A stretch of 35,813 bases of DNA from Brevundimonas abyssalis TAR-001 (GTDB taxonomy: Bacteria > Pseudomonadota > Alphaproteobacteria > Caulobacterales > Caulobacteraceae), in assembly GCF_000466985.1 (NCBI RefSeq), contig NZ_BATC01000024.1, positions 1 to 35,813 on the forward strand, read 5' to 3'. The notes below the pieces were generated by a model. That model was not told the origin of the DNA. It did no database searches and saw only the letters and a list, made by a program, of their open reading frames with translations. Each line of letters starts with the position of its first letter. The stretch's first letter is position 1. The translations under genes and the position numbers were made by a program. Positions 26,991-34,870 of the stretch are shown piece by piece.

Positions 26991-27332
26991 GTGGGAAGCG
27001 GGCATCCAAAAGTCACCAGCCAGAGGGCGAGCAGCCGGCTTGGCCGCGCGCTGCGCCGCAAGGCGCTCAAAGCGATGCGCGACGACGTGCATCGCAAAGC
27101 GGAGGCCATGGCCGACGCAAGGCGTCAACTGCGCGAAGCGCATAGGGAGAGAGATGGCTTGGCCGCGTTAGCGATGTTCCGCGATCTTAAACAGCAGGAG
27201 TCGGGCCGGGCGGCCATCTCGCGCTTGCGGTCATTGACCGAGGCGCGGTCGAAAGAGGCGTTTGCGGGTAGCCAGTCTCCCGCCCGTTCCCGAGCACCGT
27301 TGCCGTCCCGCCCGGGCGGTCGTTTCCGATAG
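26991..27332 (+). CDS. Uncertain basic helical ORF at the island edge
   Basis: A 113-codon frame starting at GTG 26991 (or ATG 27075 for 85 residues). The predicted protein is strongly basic and helical: KALKAMRDDVHRKAEAMADA and REAHRERDGLAALAMFRDLK, then a disordered Ser/Pro/Arg tail. The frame is open upstream back into xseA without a clear start or ribosome-binding site. The heptad-like helix resembles C-terminal tails of conjugative relaxases or mobilisation proteins, so it could be the fragment left by an old element. I do not recognise it, and it may not be translated. Confidence 0.3.
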   Translation: MGSGHPKVTSQRASSRLGRALRRKALKAMRDDVHRKAEAMADARRQLREAHRERDGLAALAMFRDLKQQESGRAAISRLRSLTEARSKEAFAGSQSPARSRAPLPSRPGGRFR

Positions 27333-27359
27333 CTTTTGGACTATTGAAATCTATTTATT

Positions 27360-27478
27360 TGATGCATTTTAGGCGATCATAATATAAATATGTGATGTGC
27401 TTTAGCGCATCATTATCTTGACGTTTGATGCAATATAAACGATCATATATCTATAAAGTGATAGCTTATGGCGCATCA
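27360..27478 (+). promoter_or_regulatory. Array of four 20-bp inverted repeats at 33-bp spacing (candidate operators)
   Basis: Four 20-bp sites share TGAT at one end and ATCA at the other: TGATGCATTTTAGGCGATCA (27360-27379), TGATGTGCTTTAGCGCATCA (27393-27412), TGATGCAATATAAACGATCA (27426-27445), TGATAGCTTATGGCGCATCA (27459-27478). Their starts are exactly 33 bp apart (three helical turns). The second is an almost perfect palindrome. The spacers are AT-rich and not conserved, so this is not a simple duplicated block. The fourth spans the start codon of the HTH gene at 27468. A decayed site in the same register (27327-27346) matches the fourth at 13 of 20 positions. They are probably bound by the HTH protein encoded directly downstream. 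Confidence 0.75.
27418..27446 (+). promoter_or_regulatory. Candidate sigma-70-type promoter of the mobile mystery pair
   Basis: TTGACG (27418-27423), a 17-base spacer and GATCAT (27441-27446) give a plausible promoter with a transcription start near 27453, about 15 bases before the ATG at 27468. The third operator-like repeat fills the spacer and most of the -10 element, so a bound protein would block RNA polymerase. Confidence 0.5.
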
Positions 27479-27941
27479 AATGGACCAGCGAGCCCTCGCA
27501 CGCAAACACCTGGACCGTCAGCTAAAAGGCTGGCGTACACTGAAACGTGACCGGCGGCCGCCGCACGGGTGGATACGGGCCATCCGCGATGCTCTCGGCA
27601 TGAGTTCGCGGCAGGCGGCGATGCGCATGGGCATCGCCCAATCGACCTACACCCGCTTTGAACAAAACGAGGCCGATGACGCCATTACCCTGGCGACGCT
27701 GCGCAAGGCCGCCGGCGCACTTGATTGCACGCTCGTCTACGCGCTCGTGCCCAACCGTCCCCTGGAAGACACCGTGCGCGAACGGGCCCGCCAGGTCGCA
27801 GACCGCAGACTTGGCCGCGTCCATCACACGATGCGCCTCGAGGATCAGGCCATGACGCCCGACGACCTAGCGCTCGAGCGCGAGCGCTTGGTCGACGACA
27901 TCCTGCGCAACGACATGCGTCGTCTCTGGGATGACGCATGA
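27468..27941 (+). CDS. Mobile mystery protein A (HTH regulator, TIGR02612-like)
   Basis: A 157-residue protein with an XRE-type helix-turn-helix in its central part: PHGWIRAIRDALGMSSRQAA (about 32-51), MRMGIAQSTYTRFEQNEADD (52-71) and TLATLRKAAGALDCTLVYAL (74-93). The N-terminal stretch (RKHLDRQLKGWRTLKRDRRPP) and the PLEDTVRERAR tail fit 'mobile mystery protein A', a family defined by its invariable pairing with a Fic-domain partner at variable genome positions. The next gene overlaps its stop by ATGA. The start codon lies inside the last of four operator-like repeats, implying autoregulation. ATG 27480 is a possible alternative start. The leader is far more AT-rich than the rest of the window, consistent with horizontal transfer. 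Confidence 0.85.
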   Translation: MAHQMDQRALARKHLDRQLKGWRTLKRDRRPPHGWIRAIRDALGMSSRQAAMRMGIAQSTYTRFEQNEADDAITLATLRKAAGALDCTLVYALVPNRPLEDTVRERARQVADRRLGRVHHTMRLEDQAMTPDDLALERERLVDDILRNDMRRLWDDA

Positions 27942-28537
27942 GCGATGACGATGACCTTTTCGGTGGACAGGATGACGCCGCGACGCCGCTAACGCCCGAT
28001 GAGCAGGACGGTCTGATACCGACCTACATCACGACCCGCGCCCAACTGAACGAGGCAGAACACCTCAACATCGCCGCAGCCGACGGCTGGGCGTTTCGCA
28101 AGAAGCGCGGCATCCTCGACATCGACTTCATGCGGGCGCTTCACAAGCGCATGTACGGCAAGGTCTGGCGATGGGCAGGCGAGTGGACGCGCCAGCAAGG
28201 CCGGCGCATCGGCGTCGCCTTCTTCATGGTCGAGCCTGAACTTCGCGGCCTTATCGACAACGTCCAATTCTGGATCGCCCACCAGACCTTTTCGCCTGAC
28301 GAAATCGCCGCGCGCTTCCACCACAAACTGACTTGGATTCACCCCTTCCCGAACGGCAACGGGCGCTTCGCGCGTATGGCGACAGACCTGTTGCTCGTGT
28401 CGCTCGGCCGCCCCCGCTTCACCTGGGGCGGCGAGAACCTCGTCCATGCGGGCGAAACCCGCAGACGCTATGTCGCCGCGCTTCGCGCGGCCGACGCGCA
28501 TGACATCGCACCGCTCCTCGAGTTTGTGCGCTCCTGA
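27938..28537 (+). CDS. Mobile mystery protein B (Fic-domain protein, TIGR02613-like)
   Basis: A 199-residue Fic/DOC-fold protein. The active-site motif is intact: HPFPNGNGR at residues 135-143, with the catalytic His135, the anion-binding Asn-Gly-Asn-Gly loop and Arg143. The region before it (DFMRALHKRMYGKVWRWAGE, RQQGRRIGV) matches the N-terminal Fic subdomain. Fic proteins transfer AMP (sometimes other nucleotide parts or phosphate) to hydroxyl groups of target proteins. I see no clear (S/T)xxxE(G/N) inhibitory helix, so how it is kept in check is open. The upstream HTH protein is a transcriptional regulator, perhaps also an antitoxin. Target unknown. Confidence 0.88.
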   Translation: MSDDDDLFGGQDDAATPLTPDEQDGLIPTYITTRAQLNEAEHLNIAAADGWAFRKKRGILDIDFMRALHKRMYGKVWRWAGEWTRQQGRRIGVAFFMVEPELRGLIDNVQFWIAHQTFSPDEIAARFHHKLTWIHPFPNGNGRFARMATDLLLVSLGRPRFTWGGENLVHAGETRRRYVAALRAADAHDIAPLLEFVRS

Positions 28538-28561
28538 TGCTGCTGATGCTGCTGATGTTGT
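28535..28561 (+). repeat. Short tandem repeat TGATGCTGC x2-3
   Basis: Two exact 9-base units TGATGCTGC (28535-28543, 28544-28552) and a third with two changes (28553-28561) begin in the Fic stop codon. Each unit supplies TGATG, i.e. a stop-restart signal. Such a tract can gain or lose units by slippage. Confidence 0.6.
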
Positions 28562-28653
28562 TCATCATCCTGCGCAGCAATGTGACGACCATTTCCGCCT
28601 ACCGCGAGCACACTGTGACCTTAAGCTTGCAAGCGGACCCGTGGGATCGGTGA
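28537..28653 (+). CDS. Possible 38-residue membrane peptide after fic
   Basis: The Fic stop codon overlaps an ATG (TGATG) that opens a 38-residue frame: a short hydrophobic start (MLLMLLMLFIIL) followed by a polar tail (RSNVTTISAYREHTVTLSLQ region) and a stop at 28651-28653. The hydrophobic part is encoded by the tandem repeat. Coupling to fic is plausible, but there is no ribosome-binding site of its own and no family match that I know. The DNA here may instead be the worn end of a mobile element. Confidence 0.25.
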   Translation: MLLMLLMLFIILRSNVTTISAYREHTVTLSLQADPWDR

Positions 28654-28670
28654 TTTCAGGAGCCCACGCC

Positions 28671-29944
28671 TCAGGCGAAGCGGCGGCGGCGTTCGGCGCT
28701 TTGCAGGGTGTCGCGGACGAAGTCTGAAGGGGCGTCCGATTCGGCCAGCACGGCTTCCTTGATGGCGCGGGGCTCGCCGAACAGGTGGCCCTGGCCCATG
28801 GCGATGTCCAGCTCCAGCACGTCCACCACCTGACGCTCGGTCTCCACCTTTTCGGCGATGACCTCCATGCCGTAGCGGCGCACCAGACCGGCGAAGTCGG
28901 CGGCCTGGATGTCGCGCAGGGACGGCAGGGCCGCACCCGCGTCCTGGTCCAGCAGCTGTTCGATCAGCAGGTCGGCGGAGATCTTGACGAACTTGACGTC
29001 GGAGCGCTGCAGATCGGTGAAGTCCAGATCCAGGGTCTGGACCTTGTCGATGGAGAAGCGGAAGCCCAGGTCGGCCAGCTTGGCCATGTTGCGGGCCTCG
29101 ACCGCGCCGCGGGCGTCGAACACCGCCTGGCCCAGCTCGAAGATCAGGGCGTCCTTCAGGTCGCGGTTCTCGCTGAGGAACTCGAGGAATTTGGGGAAGA
29201 AGGTCTCGTCGCCCAGCGAGGTCAGGGAGACGTTGCAGAACACGCCCACCTTGCGGTCCTGCGTCGCCAGCCGCCGCACGATCTGGGCGCAGCGGAACAG
29301 CAGCAGGTTGTCGATGGCGGGGACCAGACCCTCGCCCTCGGCCACCGACAGATATTCGGCGGGCATCAGCACCCGACCGGTGCCGTCGCGCAGGCGGGTG
29401 AAGCTCTCATAGAAGGTGGTGCGCCGCTGGGGCAGGGTGACCACCGGCTGCAGGTACAGGTCCACCCGGTTGTCGGCCAGGGCGTCCTGGACCGTGCGCA
29501 GCAGGGCGCCTGCTGCTGATAAAGGCGCGCTTCGAGGCTGCCGGGCGGATGGGCGGGCGCGGCGGCCAGCTTGGCCTCAAGGCCTTCGCTGATCTGGGTG
29601 ACCAGGCTTTCCAGCATGCGCACCTCGGTGGTCAGCTCCTCGGTGCGCGACAGGGCGCCGGTCTCGATGGCCTGGGCCAGTTCGCTGAGGGCGTTCTGGG
29701 TGTTCTCCATGGCGTCGGCCAGCAGGCGGTGGGCCTGACGCACGGCCTCCACCTCGCGGCGGATGGCGCGGCGGTCCAGCGAACCGGTCACCAGGGCGTG
29801 CAGGGCCATGCCGACGCCCAGCGCCCCGAAGAAGGCCGCCGTCGCATTGCCCAGCCCGAAGCCCGCGCGCCAGATGAGCGCCGAGACCGTCAGGGCCAGG
29901 AACAGATAGGATGCAAGGAGCAGCCCGGATGTGATCTTGCGCAT
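28671..29944 (-). CDS. tipF: TipF-like membrane protein with degenerate EAL domain, one-base frameshift
   Basis: Restored, a protein of about 424 residues: two membrane helices (about residues 6-26 and 33-52), a coiled coil (about 58-125) and a C-terminal EAL domain (about 150-410). This order is that of Caulobacter TipF, a c-di-GMP-binding protein needed to start flagellum assembly at the pole. The EAL motif is ESF (Glu near residue 180), and the catalytic-loop segment normally DDFGTG reads DKVQTL; the AEGVET motif reads AEKVET. It should therefore bind rather than hydrolyse c-di-GMP. The first frame breaks after YQQQA; adding one base at about 29507 joins it to LLRTVQDALADNRVDLYLQP. As given, the reading frame is split. 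Confidence 0.78.
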
Positions 29945-30040
29945 GGGATGGATCGCCGCCTTCCCGGATGGAATCGCCCGAGTATCGGGGTATCAGGGGT
30001 CCGCGGCTAGTGCCGTATAGGGGAACAAGAAGGTTAACGC

Positions 30041-30811
30041 ATGAAACTGTTCGATTTGTCGGGGAAAACCGCCGTCATCACCGGGTCTTCCAAGGGCATA
30101 GGCAAGGCCATCGCCGAGCAGATGGCCGATCACGGCGCCAATGTCGTCATCTCGTCGCGCAAGGCCGGGCCTTGCGACGAGGTCGCCCAGGCCATCAATG
30201 CGAAGCACGGCGAGGGCCGCGCCATCGCCGTTCCGGCCAACATCGCGTCGAAGGAGGACCTGCAGCGTCTGGTGGACGAGACCAACGCCGCCTTCGGCCA
30301 GATCGACATCCTGGTGTGCAACGCCGCCACCAATCCCTACGCCGGGCCCATGGCGGGGATCTCGGACGAGCAGTTCGAGAAGATTCTCCAGAACAACGTC
30401 ATCTCCAACCACTGGCTGATCCAGATGGTCGCGCCGCAGATGCTGGAGCGCAAGGACGGCTCGATCATCCTGCTGTCGTCCATCGGCGGCCTGAGGGGCA
30501 ACGCCCTGATCGGCGCCTACAACGTGTCCAAGGCCGCCGACATGCAGATGGCGCGCAATCTGGCGGTGGAGTGGGGGCCCTCCAACGTGCGGGTGAACTG
30601 CATCGCCCCGGGCCTGGTCCAGACCGATTTCGCCAAATACCTGTGGGAGAACCCGGAGCTGCTGAAGACCGTCACCGAGCCCGCGCCCCTGAAGCGCATC
30701 GGCCAGCCGGACGAGATCGCCGGGGCGGCGGTCTATCTGGCGGCGCCCGCCTCCGCCTACATGACCGGCCAGACCCTGGTGATCGACGGCGGGGTCACCA
30801 TTGCCTGGTAG
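30041..30811 (+). CDS. SDR-family oxidoreductase
   Basis: A 256-residue classical short-chain dehydrogenase/reductase: the TGSSKGIGKAI nucleotide loop (residues 14-24), CNAA (here VCNAATNPY), the active-site serine in LLSSIGG, and YNVSK with the Tyr-x-x-x-Lys pair, followed by NCIAPGLVQTDF. C-terminal TGQTLVIDGGVTIAW is typical. The pattern resembles the DHRS4-like/3-oxoacyl-ACP reductase-like group; the substrate is not determinable. AGAAGG lies 8 bases before the ATG. It overlaps the next gene by 11 bases. Confidence 0.9.
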   Translation: MKLFDLSGKTAVITGSSKGIGKAIAEQMADHGANVVISSRKAGPCDEVAQAINAKHGEGRAIAVPANIASKEDLQRLVDETNAAFGQIDILVCNAATNPYAGPMAGISDEQFEKILQNNVISNHWLIQMVAPQMLERKDGSIILLSSIGGLRGNALIGAYNVSKAADMQMARNLAVEWGPSNVRVNCIAPGLVQTDFAKYLWENPELLKTVTEPAPLKRIGQPDEIAGAAVYLAAPASAYMTGQTLVIDGGVTIAW

Positions 30812-31787
30812 GCGCGCGGTTCACGGCCGGGACGACAATCCGTCGCCCGGAAAACGCCTGGGCTGGCTGGCCCAGGCGGCGGCCTTCACGGCCTATTCCG
30901 GCCTGATGCGGGCCCTGCCGGTGGAGACGGCGTCCAACTTCGGCGCCTGGCTGCTGGCGCGGATCGGCCCTCTGACCAGCACCGAGAAGACGGTGCAGAG
31001 AAACCTGCGCCTGGCCTTCCCGGACATGGACGAGGCCGGGCGCCGCGCCCTGTCCCGCGCCCAGTGGGAAAGCACGGGCCGCACCTTCGCCGAGTTTCCG
31101 CTCATGGACCGCATCACCCCGGCGACGGGGCGGGTGACAGTGGTGGGGGCCGAGCGGCTGCACGCCGTCCGCGACAGCGGCCGGGCGGCGGTGCTGGTAT
31201 CGGGCCATTTCTCCAACTGGGAGGCCATGGCCGCGGCCATCGTCTCCACCGGGCTGAAGACCCAGATCACCTATCGGGCGGGCAACAACCCCTATGTGGA
31301 CCGCATGATCATCGACGGCCGCGCCCGCTACGGCGTGGAGCTGATGGCGGCCAAGGGCGGGGACGGGGCGCGCGAACTGCTGGACGGGATGAAGCGCGGG
31401 GAGTCGGTGGCCCTGCTGAACGATCAGAAATTCCGCGAGGGGCCGGCGGTCGCCTTCTTCGGCCATCCGGTGAACACCGCCACGGGCCCCAGCCGCCTGG
31501 CCCAGCGGTTCGACGCGCCGATCATTCCTGTGACTGTGGAGCGGTCAGGCCCGGCCCGCCTGACGGTGACCTTCCATCCCGAGATGCGGGTGCGTCCGGC
31601 CACGTCCCCCGCCGACAAGGCCAGGGCCGTGGAGGAGGCGACCCAGGCCATCACCCGCTTCATCGAGGATCAGGTGCGGTCGCGGCCGGAAGAATGGTTC
31701 TGGACCCACAAGCGCTGGCCCGAGGACGTCTATGCGACGTTGGAGGCCGAACCCACGTCGGTGGAGCGGCGGAAGGGCCCGGCGTAG
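30801..31787 (+). CDS. LpxL/HtrB-like lysophospholipid acyltransferase
   Basis: A protein of 328 residues of the lipid A late-acyltransferase (LpxL/LpxM) superfamily. VLVSGHFSNWEAMAAAI (about residues 131-147) holds the catalytic H-x4-E motif, preceded by TVQRNLRLAFPDM and followed by ALLNDQKFREGPAVAFFG, TATGPSRLAQRF and a WFWTHKRWPE ending typical of the family. It likely adds secondary acyl chains to lipid A, complementing the lipid A cluster at 11.9-16.7 kb. The only reasonable start is TTG 30801, inside the end of the SDR gene, implying translational coupling. Its 3' end overlaps the convergent receiver gene by 58 bases. Confidence 0.87.
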   Translation: MPGRRAVHGRDDNPSPGKRLGWLAQAAAFTAYSGLMRALPVETASNFGAWLLARIGPLTSTEKTVQRNLRLAFPDMDEAGRRALSRAQWESTGRTFAEFPLMDRITPATGRVTVVGAERLHAVRDSGRAAVLVSGHFSNWEAMAAAIVSTGLKTQITYRAGNNPYVDRMIIDGRARYGVELMAAKGGDGARELLDGMKRGESVALLNDQKFREGPAVAFFGHPVNTATGPSRLAQRFDAPIIPVTVERSGPARLTVTFHPEMRVRPATSPADKARAVEEATQAITRFIEDQVRSRPEEWFWTHKRWPEDVYATLEAEPTSVERRKGPA

Positions 31788-32239
31788 CCGACGGGCGTCT
31801 TCCTGCGGCGGCAGGGGCCGAAATAGTCGTCCGCCTTCACGAAGGGGCGGGGGTGGAAGATCACGGCGTGAATCCGGTCCAGCATCGCCTTGGGGGTGAC
31901 CGGCTTGACCACGAACTCGGTGACGCCGGCGTCGCGCGCCTCCTGCACCCGCGTGCGCTCGGAATGGCCGGTCATCATGATGATCGGCAGATAGGGATTG
32001 GCGCTGTCGGCGCTGTTGCGGACCATGCGGGTGAACTCCACACCGTCCAGCGGGAACATGTTGAAGTCGACGATGGCCAGGTCGATGGGCAGGTGATTCA
32101 GCACCTTCAGGGCCTCGGCGCCGTCGTCCACCTCGTGGATGTGACGGATGCCCGCGGACTTCAGAATGGCTCCCGCAATCGTGCGCATGTGCTGGTTGTC
32201 GTCCACCAGCAGAATCTCAAGCGCTTCCATCGCCGCCAT
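31730..32239 (-). CDS. Single-domain response regulator
   Basis: A 169-residue CheY-like receiver: ILLVDDNQ (acidic pair), LAIVDFNMFPLDGVEF with the phosphorylated Asp, PIIMMTGHSE (Thr), and FVVKPVTPKAML (Lys). It has no output domain; a basic tail DDYFGPCRRRKTPVGYAGPFR follows, as in several alphaproteobacterial stand-alone receivers. It may relay phosphate or regulate by binding; partner unknown, with no histidine kinase nearby. ATG 32239 is preferred (GAGGG upstream) over GTG 32260. The last 58 bases overlap the 3' end of the acyltransferase gene on the opposite strand. Confidence 0.88.
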   Translation of the reverse strand: MAAMEALEILLVDDNQHMRTIAGAILKSAGIRHIHEVDDGAEALKVLNHLPIDLAIVDFNMFPLDGVEFTRMVRNSADSANPYLPIIMMTGHSERTRVQEARDAGVTEFVVKPVTPKAMLDRIHAVIFHPRPFVKADDYFGPCRRRKTPVGYAGPFRRSTDVGSASNVA

Positions 32240-32367
32240 CGCGGGGTGTCCCTCTGTCACCGGCTCCCCGCCGATTCGCGCAAGTTAGGCACAAACGCGA
32301 GGGGAGAAAATCCCCAGGAATGCGTAACTTGATCATGGAAGCGCTACCATGACCGGTCGCGGCGCTG

Positions 32368-33209
32368 TCAGGCTGGCGGCGGGGCCTCCGCGCCGACCAG
32401 CAGGCTCGGATCAAGGTTGCGGTCGCGCCATTTCAGACGCCAGCACAGGTGCGGGCCGGTGGCCCGGCCGCTGGCGCCGACCCGGCCGATGGCCTGGCCC
32501 TGAACCACCCGCTCGCCGGGACGCACGTCCAGCCGCGACTGGTGCAGATAGGCCGAGATCAGGCCCTGGCCGTGATCGATCAGGGTCAGGCCGCCCTCGA
32601 AGTGCAGGTCCGGCTCGGCCAGGGTGACCAGGCCGTCGGCGGGGGCGCGGATCACTGTGCCGGTCGGCGCGCCCAGGTCGATGCCGTAGTGGGGCCGGGC
32701 GGGCGTGCCGTTGAGGACGCGCTGGGCGCCCCAGCGGCTGGTGACCCGCCAGGTCTCCAGCGGACGGATGAAGCCGCCGTTGAAATGATCGGCGTCCGCG
32801 CGGCTGGCGAAGCCTCGGTCTTGAGCGCCGCCTCGCGCTGGATGCGGGCCAGGACCTCGGGCGCGGTGGGAGTCACGGTCTGGGGCGGGAGGCCGTCGAT
32901 GCGGGTGATGGCGAAATCGCCGGGGGCGATGGTCACGTCGCGGCTCTCGCGCCGGACGCCGGACAGCACCTCGATCCGGGCCGATGCGGCCGCGTCGCGA
33001 TCGAAGCCGACGATGAACAGGCCCGCCGCCGAGGCGGTGGTCAGGGCCTCGCCGTCCACGAAGACGATGGCGCGCGGCCAGGTGCGGCCCATGGCGAAGC
33101 CGCCCTGGACGAACCGCCCGTCCAGGGCCAGGCCCTCGCGGGACCAGGCGGGTCCGGCCAGGCCCAGGGCGCCGGCGCCCAGCAGGAAGGATCGGCGGGC
33201 GGCGATCAT
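32368..33209 (-). CDS. M23-family peptidase, one-base frameshift
   Basis: Restored, an exported protein of about 280 residues: a signal with an Arg pair (MIAARRSFLLGAGALGLAGP), a beta-rich N-terminal domain, then an M23 (LytM/lysostaphin-like) domain, which cleaves peptidoglycan cross-bridges or regulates amidases. PHYGIDLGAP supplies the first His and Asp zinc ligands; ISAYLHQSRL and TGPHLCWRLKW follow. The last motif is normally HLH; here the second His is Cys, so activity is uncertain. The first frame degenerates after ALKTEA; adding one base near 32811 gives FASRADADHFNGGFIRP and the rest of the domain in one frame to 32368. It starts with an ATGA overlap with DUF2093. Confidence 0.82.
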
Positions 33210-33412
33210 GCCGCCACCGCCCGTTCCATCAGCTCGGCCGGACCCACATAGGGCTCCTGAAGGTCGATGCTCCAGTAGCGCAGGGCGTCCAGCGGGATCT
33301 GGCGGGCCGTCACGGCGCAGACGACGAAGCGCCCGGGCTTGAGCACCACATAGTCGCCGTCGCCGTAATGAAGCTGGGCCAGGCCGTCGAGATTGGGGTC
33401 ATGGGCGTTCAT
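33206..33412 (-). CDS. DUF2093-domain protein
   Basis: A 68-residue protein matching DUF2093: LAQLHYGDGDYVVLKPGRFVVCAVTARQIPLDALRYWSID is the core, with the typical IPLxxLRYWSxDxQE segment. The single cysteine in VVCAVT is part of the family pattern. Found widely in Alphaproteobacteria with no known function; a small metal- or nucleic-acid-binding role has been neither shown nor visible here. It is translationally coupled to the M23 peptidase gene downstream. Confidence 0.88.
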   Translation of the reverse strand: MNAHDPNLDGLAQLHYGDGDYVVLKPGRFVVCAVTARQIPLDALRYWSIDLQEPYVGPAELMERAVAA

Positions 33413-33635
33413 GGTCCCTGTCTAACGCCGCGAGGGCCGCGTGTCAGTCGCGGGCCGCCTCAAAATTCCGAGACCCGTCCACGAATCCCGCCGCTCCCGC
33501 GACAATGATCGACAAAATGCGCGCCTGACCCGTTGTGGCCACATGACGGTCTATGATGCGGGCCTGTCCCGACGCTTCCTAGAGGGAAGCGCATGGGGTA
33601 GGCAGACGGCAGCAACCACAAGGGAAGTGTCTCGG

Positions 33636-34864
33636 ATGCGCGTACTTGTTCTCGGCGGCGATGGATTCTGCGGCTGGCCGACCGCCCTGCATTTGTCGGC
33701 GCGGGGCTGGGACGTGACGGTGGTGGACAACCTGTCACGCCGGAACATCGACAATGAGCTGGAGGTGTCGTCCCTGACCCCGATCCGGCCCATCGGCGAG
33801 CGCATCGCCGCGTGGAAGGAAATCTCCGGCCGCGAGATCGGCTTCCAGAACCTGACCCTGGGCAAGGAATTCGACCGCTTCGTCGCCCTGCTCAAGGACG
33901 AGAAGCCCGACGCCATCGTCCACTTCGCCGAACAGCGCGCCGCGCCCTATTCCATGAAGTCGGCGCGGCACAAGCTCTACACCGTCGACAACAATCTGAA
34001 CGCCACCAACCATGTGCTGGCGGCCATGGTGGAGAGCGGGCTGGACATCCATCTGGCGCACCTGGGGACCATGGGGGTCTATGGCTACGCCACCGCCGGG
34101 CTGACCATTCCGGAAGGCTATCTGACCGTGACGGTCGAGACCGACCGCGGCCCGGTGGAGCAGGAGATCCTGTTCCCGCCGAACCCGGCTCGATCTATCA
34201 CATGACCAAGACCCAGGACGCCCTGCTGTTCCAGTTCTACGCCAAGAACGACGGGGTGCGGATCACCGACCTGCACCAGGGCATCGTCTGGGGCACCCAG
34301 ACCGAGGAGACCCGCCAGGACGAGCGCCTGATCAACCGCTTCGACTATGACGGCGACTACGGCACGGTGCTGAATCGCTTCCTGATGCAGGCGGCGGTGG
34401 ACCATCCCCTGACGGTGCACGGTTCGGGCGGCCAGACCCGGGCCTTCATCCACATCCAGGACACGGTGCGCTGCATCGAGCTGGCCCTGAAGAACGCGCC
34501 GAAACAGGGCGAGCGGGTCAAGATCCTGAACCAGATGACCGAGAGTCACCGGGTGCGCGACCTGGCCCGCATGATCGCCGAGATGACCGGCGCCGAGATC
34601 GCCAATGTGCCGAACCCGCGCCAGGAGGCGGACGAGAACGAGCTGGTGGTGGCCAACGATCAGTTCCGCGACCTGGGGCTGAAGCCCATCACCCTGGCCC
34701 AGGGTCTGCTGGACGAAGTCACCGATGTCGCCCGCCGCTACGCCGACCGGGCCGACCTGTCCAAGGTGCCGTGCGTGTCACACTGGAACGCCGCGCGCGA
34801 ACAGGCGGCGCGCGATCAGACGGGGGCCAGGGTCACCCGGCTCGAGACGCGCCAGGCGAGCTGA
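33636..34864 (+). CDS. sqdB: UDP-sulfoquinovose synthase-like enzyme (SqdB/SQD1), one-base frameshift
   Basis: An extended SDR that would make UDP-sulfoquinovose from UDP-glucose and sulfite, the head-group donor for sulfolipid. The N-terminus MRVLVLGGDGFCGWPTALHL with VDNLSRRNID and SLTPI is characteristic of SQD1/SqdB. AHLGTMGVYG carries the catalytic Thr (145) and, after restoring the frame, GSIYHMTKTQD carries Tyr188 and Lys192. The frame as given stops at 34205; adding one C in the run at 34184-34186 (AACCCGG to AACCCCGG) gives NPGSIYH and a continuous protein of about 409 residues ending at 34864, the usual length. AAGGGA precedes the ATG. No sulfolipid glycosyltransferase gene is in the window. 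Another nucleotide-sugar epimerase is the alternative. Confidence 0.85.
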
Positions 34865-34870
34865 TCCGCC

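Noticed and set aside
27360..27478. Possibility that the 33-bp periodic repeats are a CRISPR array
   Set aside because: The conserved parts are 20-bp imperfect palindromes with 13-bp AT-rich spacers, too short for spacers, no cas genes, and the array overlaps a promoter and start codon.
28625..28634. GCTTGCAAGC palindrome near the right edge of the Fic island
   Set aside because: Ten bases only and no matching copy at the left edge, so it cannot be called an attachment site or element end.
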